Below are positions 36,186 to 44,200 of a stretch of 64,000 nucleotides of DNA, one piece after another. The position numbers and the translations under genes were made by a program. The notes beneath the pieces are model-generated. The model saw only the letters and a list, made by a program, of their open reading frames with translations. It did no database searches and had not been told where the DNA came from. This DNA is from Demequina rhizosphaerae (GTDB lineage Bacteria; Actinomycetota; Actinomycetes; Actinomycetales; Demequinaceae): contig NZ_BBMC01000002.1 in the NCBI RefSeq assembly GCF_000971255.1, positions 62,001 through 126,000 on the forward strand. The letters are read 5' to 3'. Numbering within the stretch: the stretch's first letter is position 1; each line of letters starts with the position of its first letter.

Positions 36186-36905
36186 TCATAGCCTCATATG
36201 GGATCCAAGCGCCCAGACGACGGCCTGGGCGATGTCCGACCCGCTCGCCCGATGCGCTGCGAACAAGTCGCGCGATGCGGTCGCCAGGTGGACACGCCCG
36301 TGAAGGTCGAACAAGCCCACGACCTCGAGATCGCGCATCAGCAACCACGCGTGCGCAGGCGCCTTGTTGTACAGGGCGTCGTGGGCCGCATCGATAGCCC
36401 ATTGCTCGCGAAGCTGTGGGATCGACGGCCAACCGCGCACAGGCGACAGCCACGCTCCTCCGTGGACCACGGACGGGTCTTCGGGCCGCTCGCCCCGCAC
36501 GGTCCACGAATGCCGCGAATTCACCATCGTGCCGAGGACGTATGCGATCGCACGGTAACCGATAGTCTCGCGCGTCGTCGGCGGGAATCGGCCGGGGCCG
36601 CCGATGCCATGCTCAGCCTCGACGGCCTTCAGGACAGCGTGCGGGCTCGCAACCTCGAGGAGCTCTGTGGGTGTGACAGCGAAGTCATCGTGCCCGAGAA
36701 TCCTGATCCCCGACACGCGTGAGAACCCGATCCGCAGCTCGCTCACGTCGGGCCACGAGACCACCTCGATGAAGGTGCCGAGCTCGTCATGCGCGAGCTC
36801 GCGGATCCGCAGGCGGGAGTGGCGCCGGCACAGCTCCGACGCCACCCACCACAGTTGCGCGTCGACGAACCGGTCGGCCGCACGGAACACCGTGGTGCCG
36901 CTCAT
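36186..36905 (-). CDS. hypothetical protein in the ADP-ribose cluster, 239 aa
   Basis: Not recognised. A soluble protein with an N-terminal alpha/beta half (TFIEVVSWPDVSELRIGFS) and a C-terminal half with TIGYRAIAYVLGTM and ALYNKAPAHAWLLMRDLEVVGLFDLHGRVHLA. No known motif. It starts in an ATGA overlap with the ADP-ribosylglycohydrolase-phosphatase gene, so the two are made together. Confidence 0.6.
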   Translation of the reverse strand: MSGTTVFRAADRFVDAQLWWVASELCRRHSRLRIRELAHDELGTFIEVVSWPDVSELRIGFSRVSGIRILGHDDFAVTPTELLEVASPHAVLKAVEAEHGIGGPGRFPPTTRETIGYRAIAYVLGTMVNSRHSWTVRGERPEDPSVVHGGAWLSPVRGWPSIPQLREQWAIDAAHDALYNKAPAHAWLLMRDLEVVGLFDLHGRVHLATASRDLFAAHRASGSDIAQAVVWALGSHMRL

Positions 36906-38383
36906 GACCTCACCTCCGCGAGGTACGCACGGAAGGCGCGGTTCGGGTCGGCCGCGGGCAGCGCCGCCGCGACCTCCGCGAGCGCCCGCCCCGGCTCGAC
37001 ACCGAGGTGCCGCGCCGCGTAGAGAGCGGCCACCGTAGGCGTTCGCGAATGCGCGGCGACGCAATGGAGGTACACGTGCTTGCCTTCGGCGCGCAGCGCG
37101 GCCACCGTGTCGGCCGCCTCCTCGAGCACGAATCCCAGGTGCTCGTTCGCACCCGGCGCAGCATCGTCGATGAGCCACACCTCCGCGACGTCCGCCCGGC
37201 CGATACGCGCCGGAACCTCGAGGGCACCGAGCCGGCACAGCGACACGACCGCATCGATGTCCGCGGGCAGATGCGCGAGGTGGTGGACGCCTCCCATCAG
37301 CACACCATCGTCGTGCGGGTGGACCGCGAAGGCGTCGCGCTCGGGCCAGCCCGAATAGTCGACCCGGTCCCCCACGAGCCACCCTCGCGAGTCGGGCACA
37401 CCGCCGCGGACGGCGAGCACCGCGAGCCGCGTCAGGTCCCCCGCCCGCAGCCCGGGGTGCCCGTGGAGCAGTCGCTGCCAGCCGACCGGGATGGCGGAGA
37501 CGCCGACCAGGGCACCCGCGAGCGCGCCGGCGATCGCGGCGACGGTGTCCGTGTCGTTGTGGATCCGGATCGCCTCCTCGATGGTCCGGCGGAACGCGGC
37601 GGGCGTGTGCGTCGCGGGATCGTCGAGGACGATGCCGCCCGCGCGGATCGCGGCGTACGCGGCCTGGACGGCATGGACGACCCAGCCGTTGTGCTGGAAC
37701 AGGTCGGGGTCGGCACCGTCGGCCGTTGCGAGCAACGCACCCCACCGCTCGCGGCGTGCCGCCGGGAGCGCGGCCAGCGCGTCGTCCAGGCGCACCCTCC
37801 CGTCGCGCACGGCGAGGTGGACGAGCACGCTCCACAGGGCGGCGCCGTCGCGGGCGTCGTCCTCGAAGTGCGTCAACCCGGCGATGGCGTCGGCGGCCTC
37901 GGCGACGCGAGCGGCGCCGTGCGCCTCGCCCAGGTACGCGAGCCCGACCGGAGCCGTCCGCATGACCGAGCCGTTGCCGCCACTGCGGCCGGCCACCTCG
38001 TGGACCCGACGCGCCGACGCAGCGGCAGCCACCGCATCGTCCCCCCGCATGCCGGAGAACACCTGGGACGTCTGGACGCCGACGTCCTTGGCGCCGCGCG
38101 CCCACGCGCTCCAGTCGCGGACGATGCGATCCTGCGCCTCTGCGCCGGCGAGGTCCAGCCCGGCTGCGGCGGCACGGAGGATGGGGACCGCCATGGAGGT
38201 GTCGTCGGTCCACTCGCCCGGTGACCAGGTGTGGCTGCCGGTCATGTCGGCGGTGGTGCCCGAGAGGGTGAGGTGCGGGCGAGCGGGCCCGAACTCGTAC
38301 GGCGCGCCGATCGCGTCGCCGACGGCGGAGCCCACGATGGCGCCGGCGGCGCGGTGGGCGATGGAGCTGGTGATCGTCGTCAT
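36902..38383 (-). CDS. ADP-ribosylglycohydrolase fused to dual-specificity phosphatase
   Basis: A 493-residue fusion. Residues 1-310 are a DraG/ADP-ribosylglycohydrolase domain: AAGAIVGSAVGDAIGAPYEF, GEWTDDTSMA (metal-binding Asp pair), SGGNGSVMRTAP and HNDTDTVAAIAGALAGAL. Residues 340-493 are a phosphatase domain with the Cys loop VYLHCVAAHSRTPTVAAL (C-x5-R). The first domain would remove ADP-ribose from a target, the second could dephosphorylate protein or a cleaved nucleotide. GAGGGGG precedes the ATG. The promoter (TTGACG, 17 bp, TAACCG) is covered by operators shared with the divergent NrtR-like gene. Confidence 0.85.
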   Translation of the reverse strand: MTTITSSIAHRAAGAIVGSAVGDAIGAPYEFGPARPHLTLSGTTADMTGSHTWSPGEWTDDTSMAVPILRAAAAGLDLAGAEAQDRIVRDWSAWARGAKDVGVQTSQVFSGMRGDDAVAAAASARRVHEVAGRSGGNGSVMRTAPVGLAYLGEAHGAARVAEAADAIAGLTHFEDDARDGAALWSVLVHLAVRDGRVRLDDALAALPAARRERWGALLATADGADPDLFQHNGWVVHAVQAAYAAIRAGGIVLDDPATHTPAAFRRTIEEAIRIHNDTDTVAAIAGALAGALVGVSAIPVGWQRLLHGHPGLRAGDLTRLAVLAVRGGVPDSRGWLVGDRVDYSGWPERDAFAVHPHDDGVLMGGVHHLAHLPADIDAVVSLCRLGALEVPARIGRADVAEVWLIDDAAPGANEHLGFVLEEAADTVAALRAEGKHVYLHCVAAHSRTPTVAALYAARHLGVEPGRALAEVAAALPAADPNRAFRAYLAEVRS

Positions 38384-38404
38384 GGTGGTCCCCCTCGGTT
38401 ACCT

Positions 38405-38424
38405 TTGGCGCAATTCTGCGTCAA
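38405..38424. promoter_or_regulatory. operator 1 of the divergent NrtR-like promoter region
   Basis: TTGGCGCA, ATTC, TGCGTCAA: 8-bp arms with one mismatch around 4 bp. It overlaps the -35 box (TTGACG, 38424-38419) and the spacer of the minus-strand promoter for the ADP-ribosylglycohydrolase gene. Confidence 0.65.
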
Positions 38425-38432
38425 TTGACAAG

Positions 38433-38452
38433 TTAGCGCAACAATGCGACAT
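38433..38452. promoter_or_regulatory. operator 2 of the divergent NrtR-like promoter region
   Basis: TTAGCGCA, ACAA, TGCGACAT: same CGCA-N4-TGCG core as operator 1, centre 28 bp away. It lies between the plus-strand -35 box TTGACA (38425-38430) and the start of the NrtR-like gene, so binding would block both divergent promoters. Confidence 0.6.
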
Positions 38453-38460
38453 TTATTTCT

Positions 38461-39120
38461 GTGACCAGCTACCGCGACTCCTCCGGCAGGGCCCTCACCG
38501 ACTACCCGCGCCCGTCCGTCGCCGTCGACACCGCGGTGCTCACCGTGGTCGACGGCGCGCTGTGCGTGGTGCTCGTCGCGGACGGCCGCGACGGCGCCAA
38601 CGGGACGATGCGCCTGCCGGGCACCTTCCTCCACGCCGGCGAGGTCCTGGCGGACGCGGTGCGGCGCTCGCTCGCGGACAAGGCGGGCGTATCAGGGCTC
38701 ACGCCGGTGCAGTTGCACGTGTTCGACGCGCTCGACCGCGACTCCCGCGGGTGGGTGCTCTCGGTGGCGCACCTGGTGGCGGTGCCCGCTCCGCTGCTGG
38801 GCTCGGCCGCGCTGGTGCCGGTCGCGGAGGTCGGTCCGCTGGCGTACGACCACGCCTCGATCCTCAAGCTCGCCGTCGCGCGGCTGCGCGCGGACTACGC
38901 GGAGCACCCCGACCCGTGGGGGATGCTCGGCGGCCGGCCGTTCACGCTGCTCGAACTCGAGCGCCTGCATCGGGCCGTGGACCCTGAGCGGCCGGGCGGC
39001 AAGGACACCTTCCGCCGGCTCATGGAGCCGCAACTCGTCGACACGGGCACGGTCGGCCGCGGCACGGTCGGCAAGCCGGCACGACTCTTCACCCACCGCG
39101 ACGCCAAGGAGGCGCGATGA
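38461..39120 (+). CDS. NrtR-like Nudix-related transcriptional regulator
   Basis: A 219-residue regulator. Residues 20-140 are a Nudix-type domain whose Nudix box has lost its catalytic acids (RSLADKAGV where REUXEEXGU is expected), as in NrtR repressors that sense ADP-ribose. Residues 145-219 form the C-terminal winged helix (FTLLELERLHRAV, KDTFRRLME). NrtR proteins control NAD or ADP-ribose metabolism. Start GTG at 38461, probably leaderless: TTGACA at 38425-38430 with a CATTTA-like -10 box places transcription start near the GTG. ATGA overlap with the next gene. Confidence 0.8.
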   Translation: MTSYRDSSGRALTDYPRPSVAVDTAVLTVVDGALCVVLVADGRDGANGTMRLPGTFLHAGEVLADAVRRSLADKAGVSGLTPVQLHVFDALDRDSRGWVLSVAHLVAVPAPLLGSAALVPVAEVGPLAYDHASILKLAVARLRADYAEHPDPWGMLGGRPFTLLELERLHRAVDPERPGGKDTFRRLMEPQLVDTGTVGRGTVGKPARLFTHRDAKEAR

Positions 39121-40118
39121 CCGACAAGAAGATTCTCTACATCGACCTGGACAACACGTTGGTCGACTTCTCGGCGCGGCTCGAGGGGATCTACCCCGAC
39201 GTGCTCGCGCAGTACGTCGATGCGAACGGCCAGCCCAACTACGACGAGATCCCCGGAGTGTTCGCGCTGATGCCGCCGATGCCGGGCGCGATAGAGGCGT
39301 TCAAGGAGTTGGCAGAGCTCTTCGACGTCTACATCCTCTCGACGGCGCCGTGGGAGAACCCGTCCGCATGGCAGCACAAGATCGAGTGGGTGCATCTGCA
39401 CCTGGGACGCGGCCCCGAGTCACCCGCCTACAAGCGGCTCATCCTCAGCCACCACAAGAACCTCAATGAGGGCGACTTCCTGATCGACGATCGCCGCGAC
39501 CACAACGGTGCCGGCGACTTCGTCGGCGAGCTGATCTGGTTCGGTCAGGGCGAGTTCGAGACCTGGTCACAGGTGGTCGACTACCTGCGCCCGCTGGCGA
39601 ACACGCCTCGAGCGCTCCGGTCCGGAGACACGTCGCGCCGGTACTTCGACGTCAGCGCCGCTCTCATGCGCCTCACGTCGCGCAGCAGCGAGCTCGACAC
39701 CGTTCCGCCCGGCGCGGACCACCGCAGGACCGCGCCGCAACCGCCCGAGGGAGCCGGCGCATCGTCCGACGACGCGTTCGCGAATGCCATGGACGCGCTC
39801 GAGGCATCCGAGGCCTACCCCATGCTGTCGCCCGAGCACCGCGCTGCGGCGCAGCGTGCACTGCAGGAGTTCAAGCGGGCCGCAGCGGAGTCGGGGACGA
39901 CGCTCGAGGGGAGCGAGCACGCGGCCGTCGCCGACCGCCTGGCCGCATACCTCGCGGTCGACTGGAGCCAGATCGACGTGGTCGAGGTGCGTTACCGCGA
40001 TGGCTCCACCGAGGTGGTCGACCTCCGCGGCGACCAGAGAGGCACCGACCGTCTCTACGGCGTCATGGCGTTCCGGGTCATCGAGGCGCGCGACGGCGAG
40101 GACGGTGAAACCGAGTGA
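39117..40118 (+). CDS. 5'(3')-deoxyribonucleotidase-like HAD protein with C-terminal extension
   Basis: A 333-residue protein. Residues 1-165 are a HAD phosphatase of the 5'(3')-deoxyribonucleotidase (NT5C) type: LYIDLDNTLVDF, YILSTAPW and FLIDDRRDHNGAG. Residues 165-333 are an extension not seen in typical NT5C (about 190 aa in all): a low-complexity linker, a helical segment (SPEHRAAAQRALQEFKRAAA) and VDWSQIDVVEVRYRDGSTE. It is coupled on both sides by 4-bp overlaps. It should remove phosphate from deoxy- or other nucleoside monophosphates. Confidence 0.8.
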   Translation: MTDKKILYIDLDNTLVDFSARLEGIYPDVLAQYVDANGQPNYDEIPGVFALMPPMPGAIEAFKELAELFDVYILSTAPWENPSAWQHKIEWVHLHLGRGPESPAYKRLILSHHKNLNEGDFLIDDRRDHNGAGDFVGELIWFGQGEFETWSQVVDYLRPLANTPRALRSGDTSRRYFDVSAALMRLTSRSSELDTVPPGADHRRTAPQPPEGAGASSDDAFANAMDALEASEAYPMLSPEHRAAAQRALQEFKRAAAESGTTLEGSEHAAVADRLAAYLAVDWSQIDVVEVRYRDGSTEVVDLRGDQRGTDRLYGVMAFRVIEARDGEDGETE

Positions 40119-41314
40119 TCGTCCTCCACGTCCCTCACGCCTCCCGCACGATCCCGTCCGACGTGCGTACCGGCATCGTCCTGTCGGACGCCGACCTCAC
40201 GCACGAGCTCGAGATGATGACCGACTCCCTCACCGACGTCATCGCGTCGCGTGCCGCCGAGGCTGCGGGCCTCGAGGTGCAGGTGGTCGCCGCGCCGGTG
40301 TCGCGCCTGGTGGTCGATGTCGAGCGCTTCACCGACGGCTCGGAGCCCATGGAGACAGTCGGCATGGGCCCCGTCTACACGCGCACCCACGACCAGCGCA
40401 CGCTGCGCGACGCCGTGGACCCGACGCTGCTCGACCGCTACTTCCACCCGCACGCCCAGGCTGTCGAGGACGCCGTGACCGAGGCGCTCGAAACCCACGG
40501 CCGCGCGGTGGTGATCGACGTGCACTCGTACCCCACGCGTCGTCTCCCCTACGAGATGGCGGCGGACGATGCGCCGCGCCCGGAGGTCTGCCTGGGCACC
40601 GATGCGGCGCACACTCCGCCGTGGCTGCTCGACGCGGCGAGCTCCGCATTCGGCGGCTTCGAGATCGGTCTCGACTCGCCGTTCGCCGGCACGTACGTGC
40701 CGCTGTCGCGGTACGGGGACGATGCGCGGGTCTCCTCGATCATGATCGAGATCCGGCGCGACCGGTACATGGACGAGGTGGCAATGACGGCGCACGATGG
40801 GATGGATGCCGTGATCGGGGCGCTCGCCGACCTGTACCGGCGCGCCGCCACGCCAGGCCCCTTCGGGCTGGTGGACCGCGCCCGCGAGCTCGCGATCGAG
40901 GCGCACGCCGGCCAGGTCGACAAGGCCGGGCTGACCTACTGGACGCACCCGGCGCGCGTCGCGGGCCACGTGCGCCGCCTCTACCCGGACGCGCCGGCGG
41001 CGGCAGTCGCCGCCGCCTGGCTGCACGACGTGGTTGAAGACACTGACTGGACGGTGGACGGCCTGCTCGCGGCGGGCTTCCCCCGCGAGGTGGTCGAGGC
41101 GGTCGTCGCGCTCAGCCGGACAGACGAAGTCGAACCGGATGTCTACTACGCGAGGATCCGCGAACTCGGCGGCATCGCGCTGATGGTCAAGCACGCGGAC
41201 ATCGCGGACAACACCGACGAGGCACGGCTGGCGAAGCTCGACCCCGAGCTGGCGAGCCGTCTGCGCGAGAAGTACGCGCATGCGCGGGACGTCCTGGGCC
41301 TCCCTGCCGCATAG
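40115..41314 (+). CDS. N-formylglutamate amidohydrolase fused to Mesh1-like HD hydrolase
   Basis: A 399-residue fusion. Residues 1-245 match N-formylglutamate amidohydrolase (VLHVPHASRTIP, HELEMMTDSLTD, DVHSYPTRRLPYE). Residues 250-399 are an HD domain of the RelA/SpoT-hydrolase or Mesh1 type: IEAHAGQVDKAGLTYWTHP, AAWLHDVVEDT and VKHADIADNTDE. Mesh1 relatives hydrolyse (p)ppGpp and NADPH. Start GTG at 40115 in a GTGA overlap. The fusion joins an amidohydrolase with a nucleotide hydrolase in a cluster already rich in nucleotide chemistry. The substrate of the first domain here is uncertain. Confidence 0.82.
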   Translation: MIVLHVPHASRTIPSDVRTGIVLSDADLTHELEMMTDSLTDVIASRAAEAAGLEVQVVAAPVSRLVVDVERFTDGSEPMETVGMGPVYTRTHDQRTLRDAVDPTLLDRYFHPHAQAVEDAVTEALETHGRAVVIDVHSYPTRRLPYEMAADDAPRPEVCLGTDAAHTPPWLLDAASSAFGGFEIGLDSPFAGTYVPLSRYGDDARVSSIMIEIRRDRYMDEVAMTAHDGMDAVIGALADLYRRAATPGPFGLVDRARELAIEAHAGQVDKAGLTYWTHPARVAGHVRRLYPDAPAAAVAAAWLHDVVEDTDWTVDGLLAAGFPREVVEAVVALSRTDEVEPDVYYARIRELGGIALMVKHADIADNTDEARLAKLDPELASRLREKYAHARDVLGLPAA

Positions 41315-41321
41315 GCAGCAA

Positions 41322-41364
41322 CCCGTGCCGCGCATCGTCCCCCAGCGACGATGCGCGGCACGGG
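41322..41364. terminator. bidirectional terminator built from an inverted pair of the genome signature
   Basis: Perfect 18-bp stem: CCCGTGCCGCGCATCGTC, 7-base loop, GACGATGCGCGGCACGGG. It sits exactly between the convergent ends at 41314 and 41371. Each arm carries one copy of the GACGATGCG signature in opposite orientation, much as uptake sequences form terminators in Neisseria. Confidence 0.8.
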
Positions 41365-41370
41365 CCGTTC

Positions 41371-42711
41371 TCACGCGGCGCCAGAGCTCGGCGAGCCGCT
41401 CGCGGACGCGCCGCCCGACGCCGGCGGCTCCTGCACCTCGCCGCCCTGGGCGCGGCCCGTGAAGCCGCGCGACTTGCGCATGCGGTCCGAGGACAGCCGG
41501 CGTGACGTCGCCTCGGCACCCCGCGTGGTCAGGCTGTCCATCGACTCCGCGAACCACGCGGCCTCGTCGGCGAGCATGTCGCTTTTGGGCGCCGAGGACA
41601 GCGTCGCCGACATCGACCCGATGACGGACGCGGCGCCCGCGATGTCGCCCGCCCGCAGGTACCCCTCTGCCTCGCGCTTCGACCTCTGCGCGCTGAGCAG
41701 CAGCTTCTCCTGCTCGACGCGCGGGTCCGGCACGCGGCCGCGCGCGACGTCCGCGGGCACCACGTTGACCGACACCGGCACGGTGACCGTGTGCTGGTCG
41801 AGCGTCGCCAGCTCGACGTACGAGATCGCGAGGTCCGCCACCTGCGCGAGGCCGAGCGCGGGCATCCCCGGCACGTCGAACGCGACGGTGACGCGCCTCG
41901 TCTCCCCCGCGTAGAGGTCGCCGAGCTCGACCAGGATCCCGCCCTCGACCGCCTGCTGCGGCAGGCCGTCGTTGAGGACGGTGACGCCGGAGACGTCCTC
42001 GGACGGGGTGACGAGCAGGCTCGCCGCCTGGACGGTCTTGGACAGCAGCCCGTCGATCTCGCCCGCGACCGCGACGGCCGCGGCCTCGGCGTGCTCGGCG
42101 AACGCGTGGTTGCCGAGCCCGGCGCCGGCCATCTCGGTGAGGATGACCTCGTCGTAGCCGAGCCCGATGCCGATGGTCGACGTCGAGATCGCCTGCTTCG
42201 ACGCCTTGCCCGCCACCGAGGCGAGCTTGACCGGGTCGGTGATGCCGGTATTCGCGTGACCGTCCGACAGCAGGATGATGGTCGCGCCGGCCTCCGTGCA
42301 GACCCGGCGGGCCTCCTGGAGGCCGCGCAGGTAGCCCGAGCTGAGGTCGGTCATGCCGCCCGGCTCGACGGTCGCGATGTCGTGGCGGATCCGGGCGCGA
42401 CCCAGGTCGCCGACAAGGCCCGCCGGCACGACCACCTGGGCCTGCGAGTCGAAGGTGACGAGCCCGAAGCGGTCGTCGTCGGACAGCCGGTCGACCAGGG
42501 ACAGCAGCGCCTCCTTGGCGTGGTCGAGGCGGTCGCCGGCCATGGAGCCGGAGCGGTCGAGGACCACGATCGCGGTGTGGGCGGGTCGGAGCTCTGCGCT
42601 GTTGTTGTCGGCGTCCGGCGCGGCGGGCGCCTCGAGCTCGAGCATGACGGTGACGGTGTCGTCGGCCTCGAGCGCGGCGACGTCCACGTCGAGGATGGCG
42701 TTGATGTGCAT
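41371..42711 (-). CDS. VWA-domain protein
   Basis: A 446-residue protein. Residues 45-215 are a von Willebrand A domain with intact MIDAS residues: VVLDRSGSMAGDRL (DxSxS), PGGMTDLSSG (Thr) and LLSDGHANTG (Asp). A beta-rich middle follows, then a helical region (AQRSKREAEGYLRAGDIAGA) and a Ser/Gly-rich tail. No signal peptide, so cytoplasmic. It follows the phosphatase gene at 42754 by 42 bp and shares its promoter. VWA proteins of this type act as metal-dependent scaffolds. Confidence 0.82.
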   Translation of the reverse strand: MHINAILDVDVAALEADDTVTVMLELEAPAAPDADNNSAELRPAHTAIVVLDRSGSMAGDRLDHAKEALLSLVDRLSDDDRFGLVTFDSQAQVVVPAGLVGDLGRARIRHDIATVEPGGMTDLSSGYLRGLQEARRVCTEAGATIILLSDGHANTGITDPVKLASVAGKASKQAISTSTIGIGLGYDEVILTEMAGAGLGNHAFAEHAEAAAVAVAGEIDGLLSKTVQAASLLVTPSEDVSGVTVLNDGLPQQAVEGGILVELGDLYAGETRRVTVAFDVPGMPALGLAQVADLAISYVELATLDQHTVTVPVSVNVVPADVARGRVPDPRVEQEKLLLSAQRSKREAEGYLRAGDIAGAASVIGSMSATLSSAPKSDMLADEAAWFAESMDSLTTRGAEATSRRLSSDRMRKSRGFTGRAQGGEVQEPPASGGASASGSPSSGAA

Positions 42712-42753
42712 GATCTCTTCCTTGTCTTCTTGGTTCTTCAGGTGGGTGGGCGG

Positions 42754-43326
42754 TCAGGCGGCGACGGGGTCGCCGGAGGACGGGGTGGACGATGCGTCGG
42801 TGGCCTCGAGGCCGAGCGCGGCCGCCGCATCGTTCATCAGCCAGTCGACGAAGCGGTCGTTGACGAGTGCGACCTCGGCGCGGCGCTCGCGGATGCGGCG
42901 GATGGCCTCCTCGGGCGTCCAGCCGTCGAGCATGAGGACAATCGCCATGACGAGGCCCGAGCGATTGAGACCCGCCTGGCAGCGGACGAGGACGCGGTCG
43001 CCGGAGGTCCAGCGCTCGTGGGCCCAGCGGGCGACTCGGATCACCCGGTGGATGTCCTCGCCGTGGAGCGCCGAGTCCGGGAAGCCGAAGCGGAGCTCCT
43101 CGACGCCCCACTCGGCGGGCGGCGCCCACGCGAACAGGGTGGCGACGGCGTCGTAGCCCTCGGTGTCGGGGTCGCAGCCGGCGGCGGGGCCGCGGCTCCC
43201 CCACGGCGAGCTGTCCCAGCGCTCGTCCGCGGTGCCGCCCTGGAACAGGCGGGGCAGGACCTGGGTGTGGAGCTCGGTGGGCTCCTGGTCGGCGGACACC
43301 CAGCGCGGTGCGTACATCTCGTTCAT
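42754..43326 (-). CDS. dual-specificity (tyrosine) phosphatase
   Basis: A 190-residue phosphatase with the active-site loop VLVRCQAGLNRSGLVMAI (C-x5-R), preceded by RWTSGDR, and an Asp-containing loop upstream (FGFPDSALHGED). Its neighbour is a VWA protein, and a second phosphatase domain is fused to an ADP-ribosylglycohydrolase 5 kb away. A possible ECF-type promoter lies upstream at 43388-43413. Confidence 0.82.
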   Translation of the reverse strand: MNEMYAPRWVSADQEPTELHTQVLPRLFQGGTADERWDSSPWGSRGPAAGCDPDTEGYDAVATLFAWAPPAEWGVEELRFGFPDSALHGEDIHRVIRVARWAHERWTSGDRVLVRCQAGLNRSGLVMAIVLMLDGWTPEEAIRRIRERRAEVALVNDRFVDWLMNDAAAALGLEATDASSTPSSGDPVAA

Positions 43327-43387
43327 TGCGGTTCCCCTCGGTCGGGAGGGCCGGACCCGGCGGGTTCCTGTTGCCCTCTGACCTGAT

Positions 43388-43447
43388 GACGGGAAATCGG
43401 GCGAGGTGTTAACAACGAGTCTTGAACGCTCCCTGCGGACGCCTGTC
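43388..43447. promoter_or_regulatory. divergent ECF-type promoters between phosphatase and sigma gene
   Basis: Minus strand: AAC (43410-43408, in GTTAAC), 16 bp, CGTC (43391-43388), pointing at the phosphatase-VWA operon. Plus strand: AAC (43425-43427, in TTGAAC), 16 bp, TGTC (43444-43447), pointing at the sigma-factor gene. AAC-N16-CGTC is the usual layout of ECF sigma promoters. A TACGTT -10 box at 43508-43513 offers a further leaderless start for the sigma gene. Confidence 0.45.
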
Positions 43448-43519
43448 GACGGCACGATGCACGGCACGCAGCAGTCCGGCTTCGGTGCCGATGTCGGTGG
43501 CCGGGTCTACGTTGTTCGC

Positions 43520-44176
43520 ATGATCGACAGCGACCAGCTCGAGCGGCTCCGCGGGATCGCGCTGCGCACCGCCAGAGGCATCCTGAACGACGCACAGCGC
43601 GCGGACGACGTCGCGCAAGACGTGATGGTGCGACTGCTCGAGGAGGGCCTCGATGACCTCGCCAACCCCGATGGCTATGTCGCTCGGATGGCGAAGTTCG
43701 CGTCCATCGATCAGCTGCGCGCACGCAAGAAGGAGTGGGTCGCGGTCGAGGAGGACCTCGAGTGGATCGAGGGGATCGCGGATGCACAGCCCGGACCCTC
43801 GTCGGTCGCCGCTCGCCCTGAGTTCTTCCGGCTGCTGCTCGCGCCGCTGTCCGAGAAGCAGCGCTTCGTCTTCCTCGCCGCCCTCGACGGGGTGCCGAAT
43901 GCGGAGATCGCGGAACGCTTCGGCTACGCCGACGCCCGCTCGGCTGCTGTGACGCTGACCCGTATTCGTCAGTTGATCCGTGCACCCTTCGAGCAGGACG
44001 AGCTCAAGGACCTCTTCGTCGCCGGCGCGATGCCGGCAGGACTGCACGCGGCTGCCGCGCGTGCCACCATCGACCTTGAGGTACCCGAGCCCGTCTCGCC
44101 CGGGCTCAGCGCCCGTGCATCGTCACTCGCCAGCGAGATTCGAGAGGCGCTCGCGGCATCCGCTCCGAATCGCTGA
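43520..44176 (+). CDS. RNA polymerase sigma factor, ECF-like
   Basis: A 218-residue sigma-70-family protein. Residues 10-85 resemble region 2 (LRTARGILNDAQRADDVAQDVMVRLLEEG, NPDGYVARMAKFASIDQLRARKKEW) and residues 110-165 region 4 (LAPLSEKQRFVFLAALDGVPNAEIAERFGYADARSAAVTLTR). About 45 C-terminal residues are extra. Leaderless: TACGTT six nucleotides before the ATG. It diverges from the phosphatase-VWA operon, which it may transcribe. No anti-sigma gene is adjacent. Confidence 0.75.
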   Translation: MIDSDQLERLRGIALRTARGILNDAQRADDVAQDVMVRLLEEGLDDLANPDGYVARMAKFASIDQLRARKKEWVAVEEDLEWIEGIADAQPGPSSVAARPEFFRLLLAPLSEKQRFVFLAALDGVPNAEIAERFGYADARSAAVTLTRIRQLIRAPFEQDELKDLFVAGAMPAGLHAAAARATIDLEVPEPVSPGLSARASSLASEIREALAASAPNR

Positions 44177-44200
44177 ACCTGCGACCCGCGCGAACGCCGG

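Noticed and set aside
36133-36189. Upstream ATG (36189) of the methyltransferase
   Set aside because: It gives an ATGA overlap but adds a basic unconserved stretch; the TACTCT box six bases before 36132 fits the leaderless pattern of the window.
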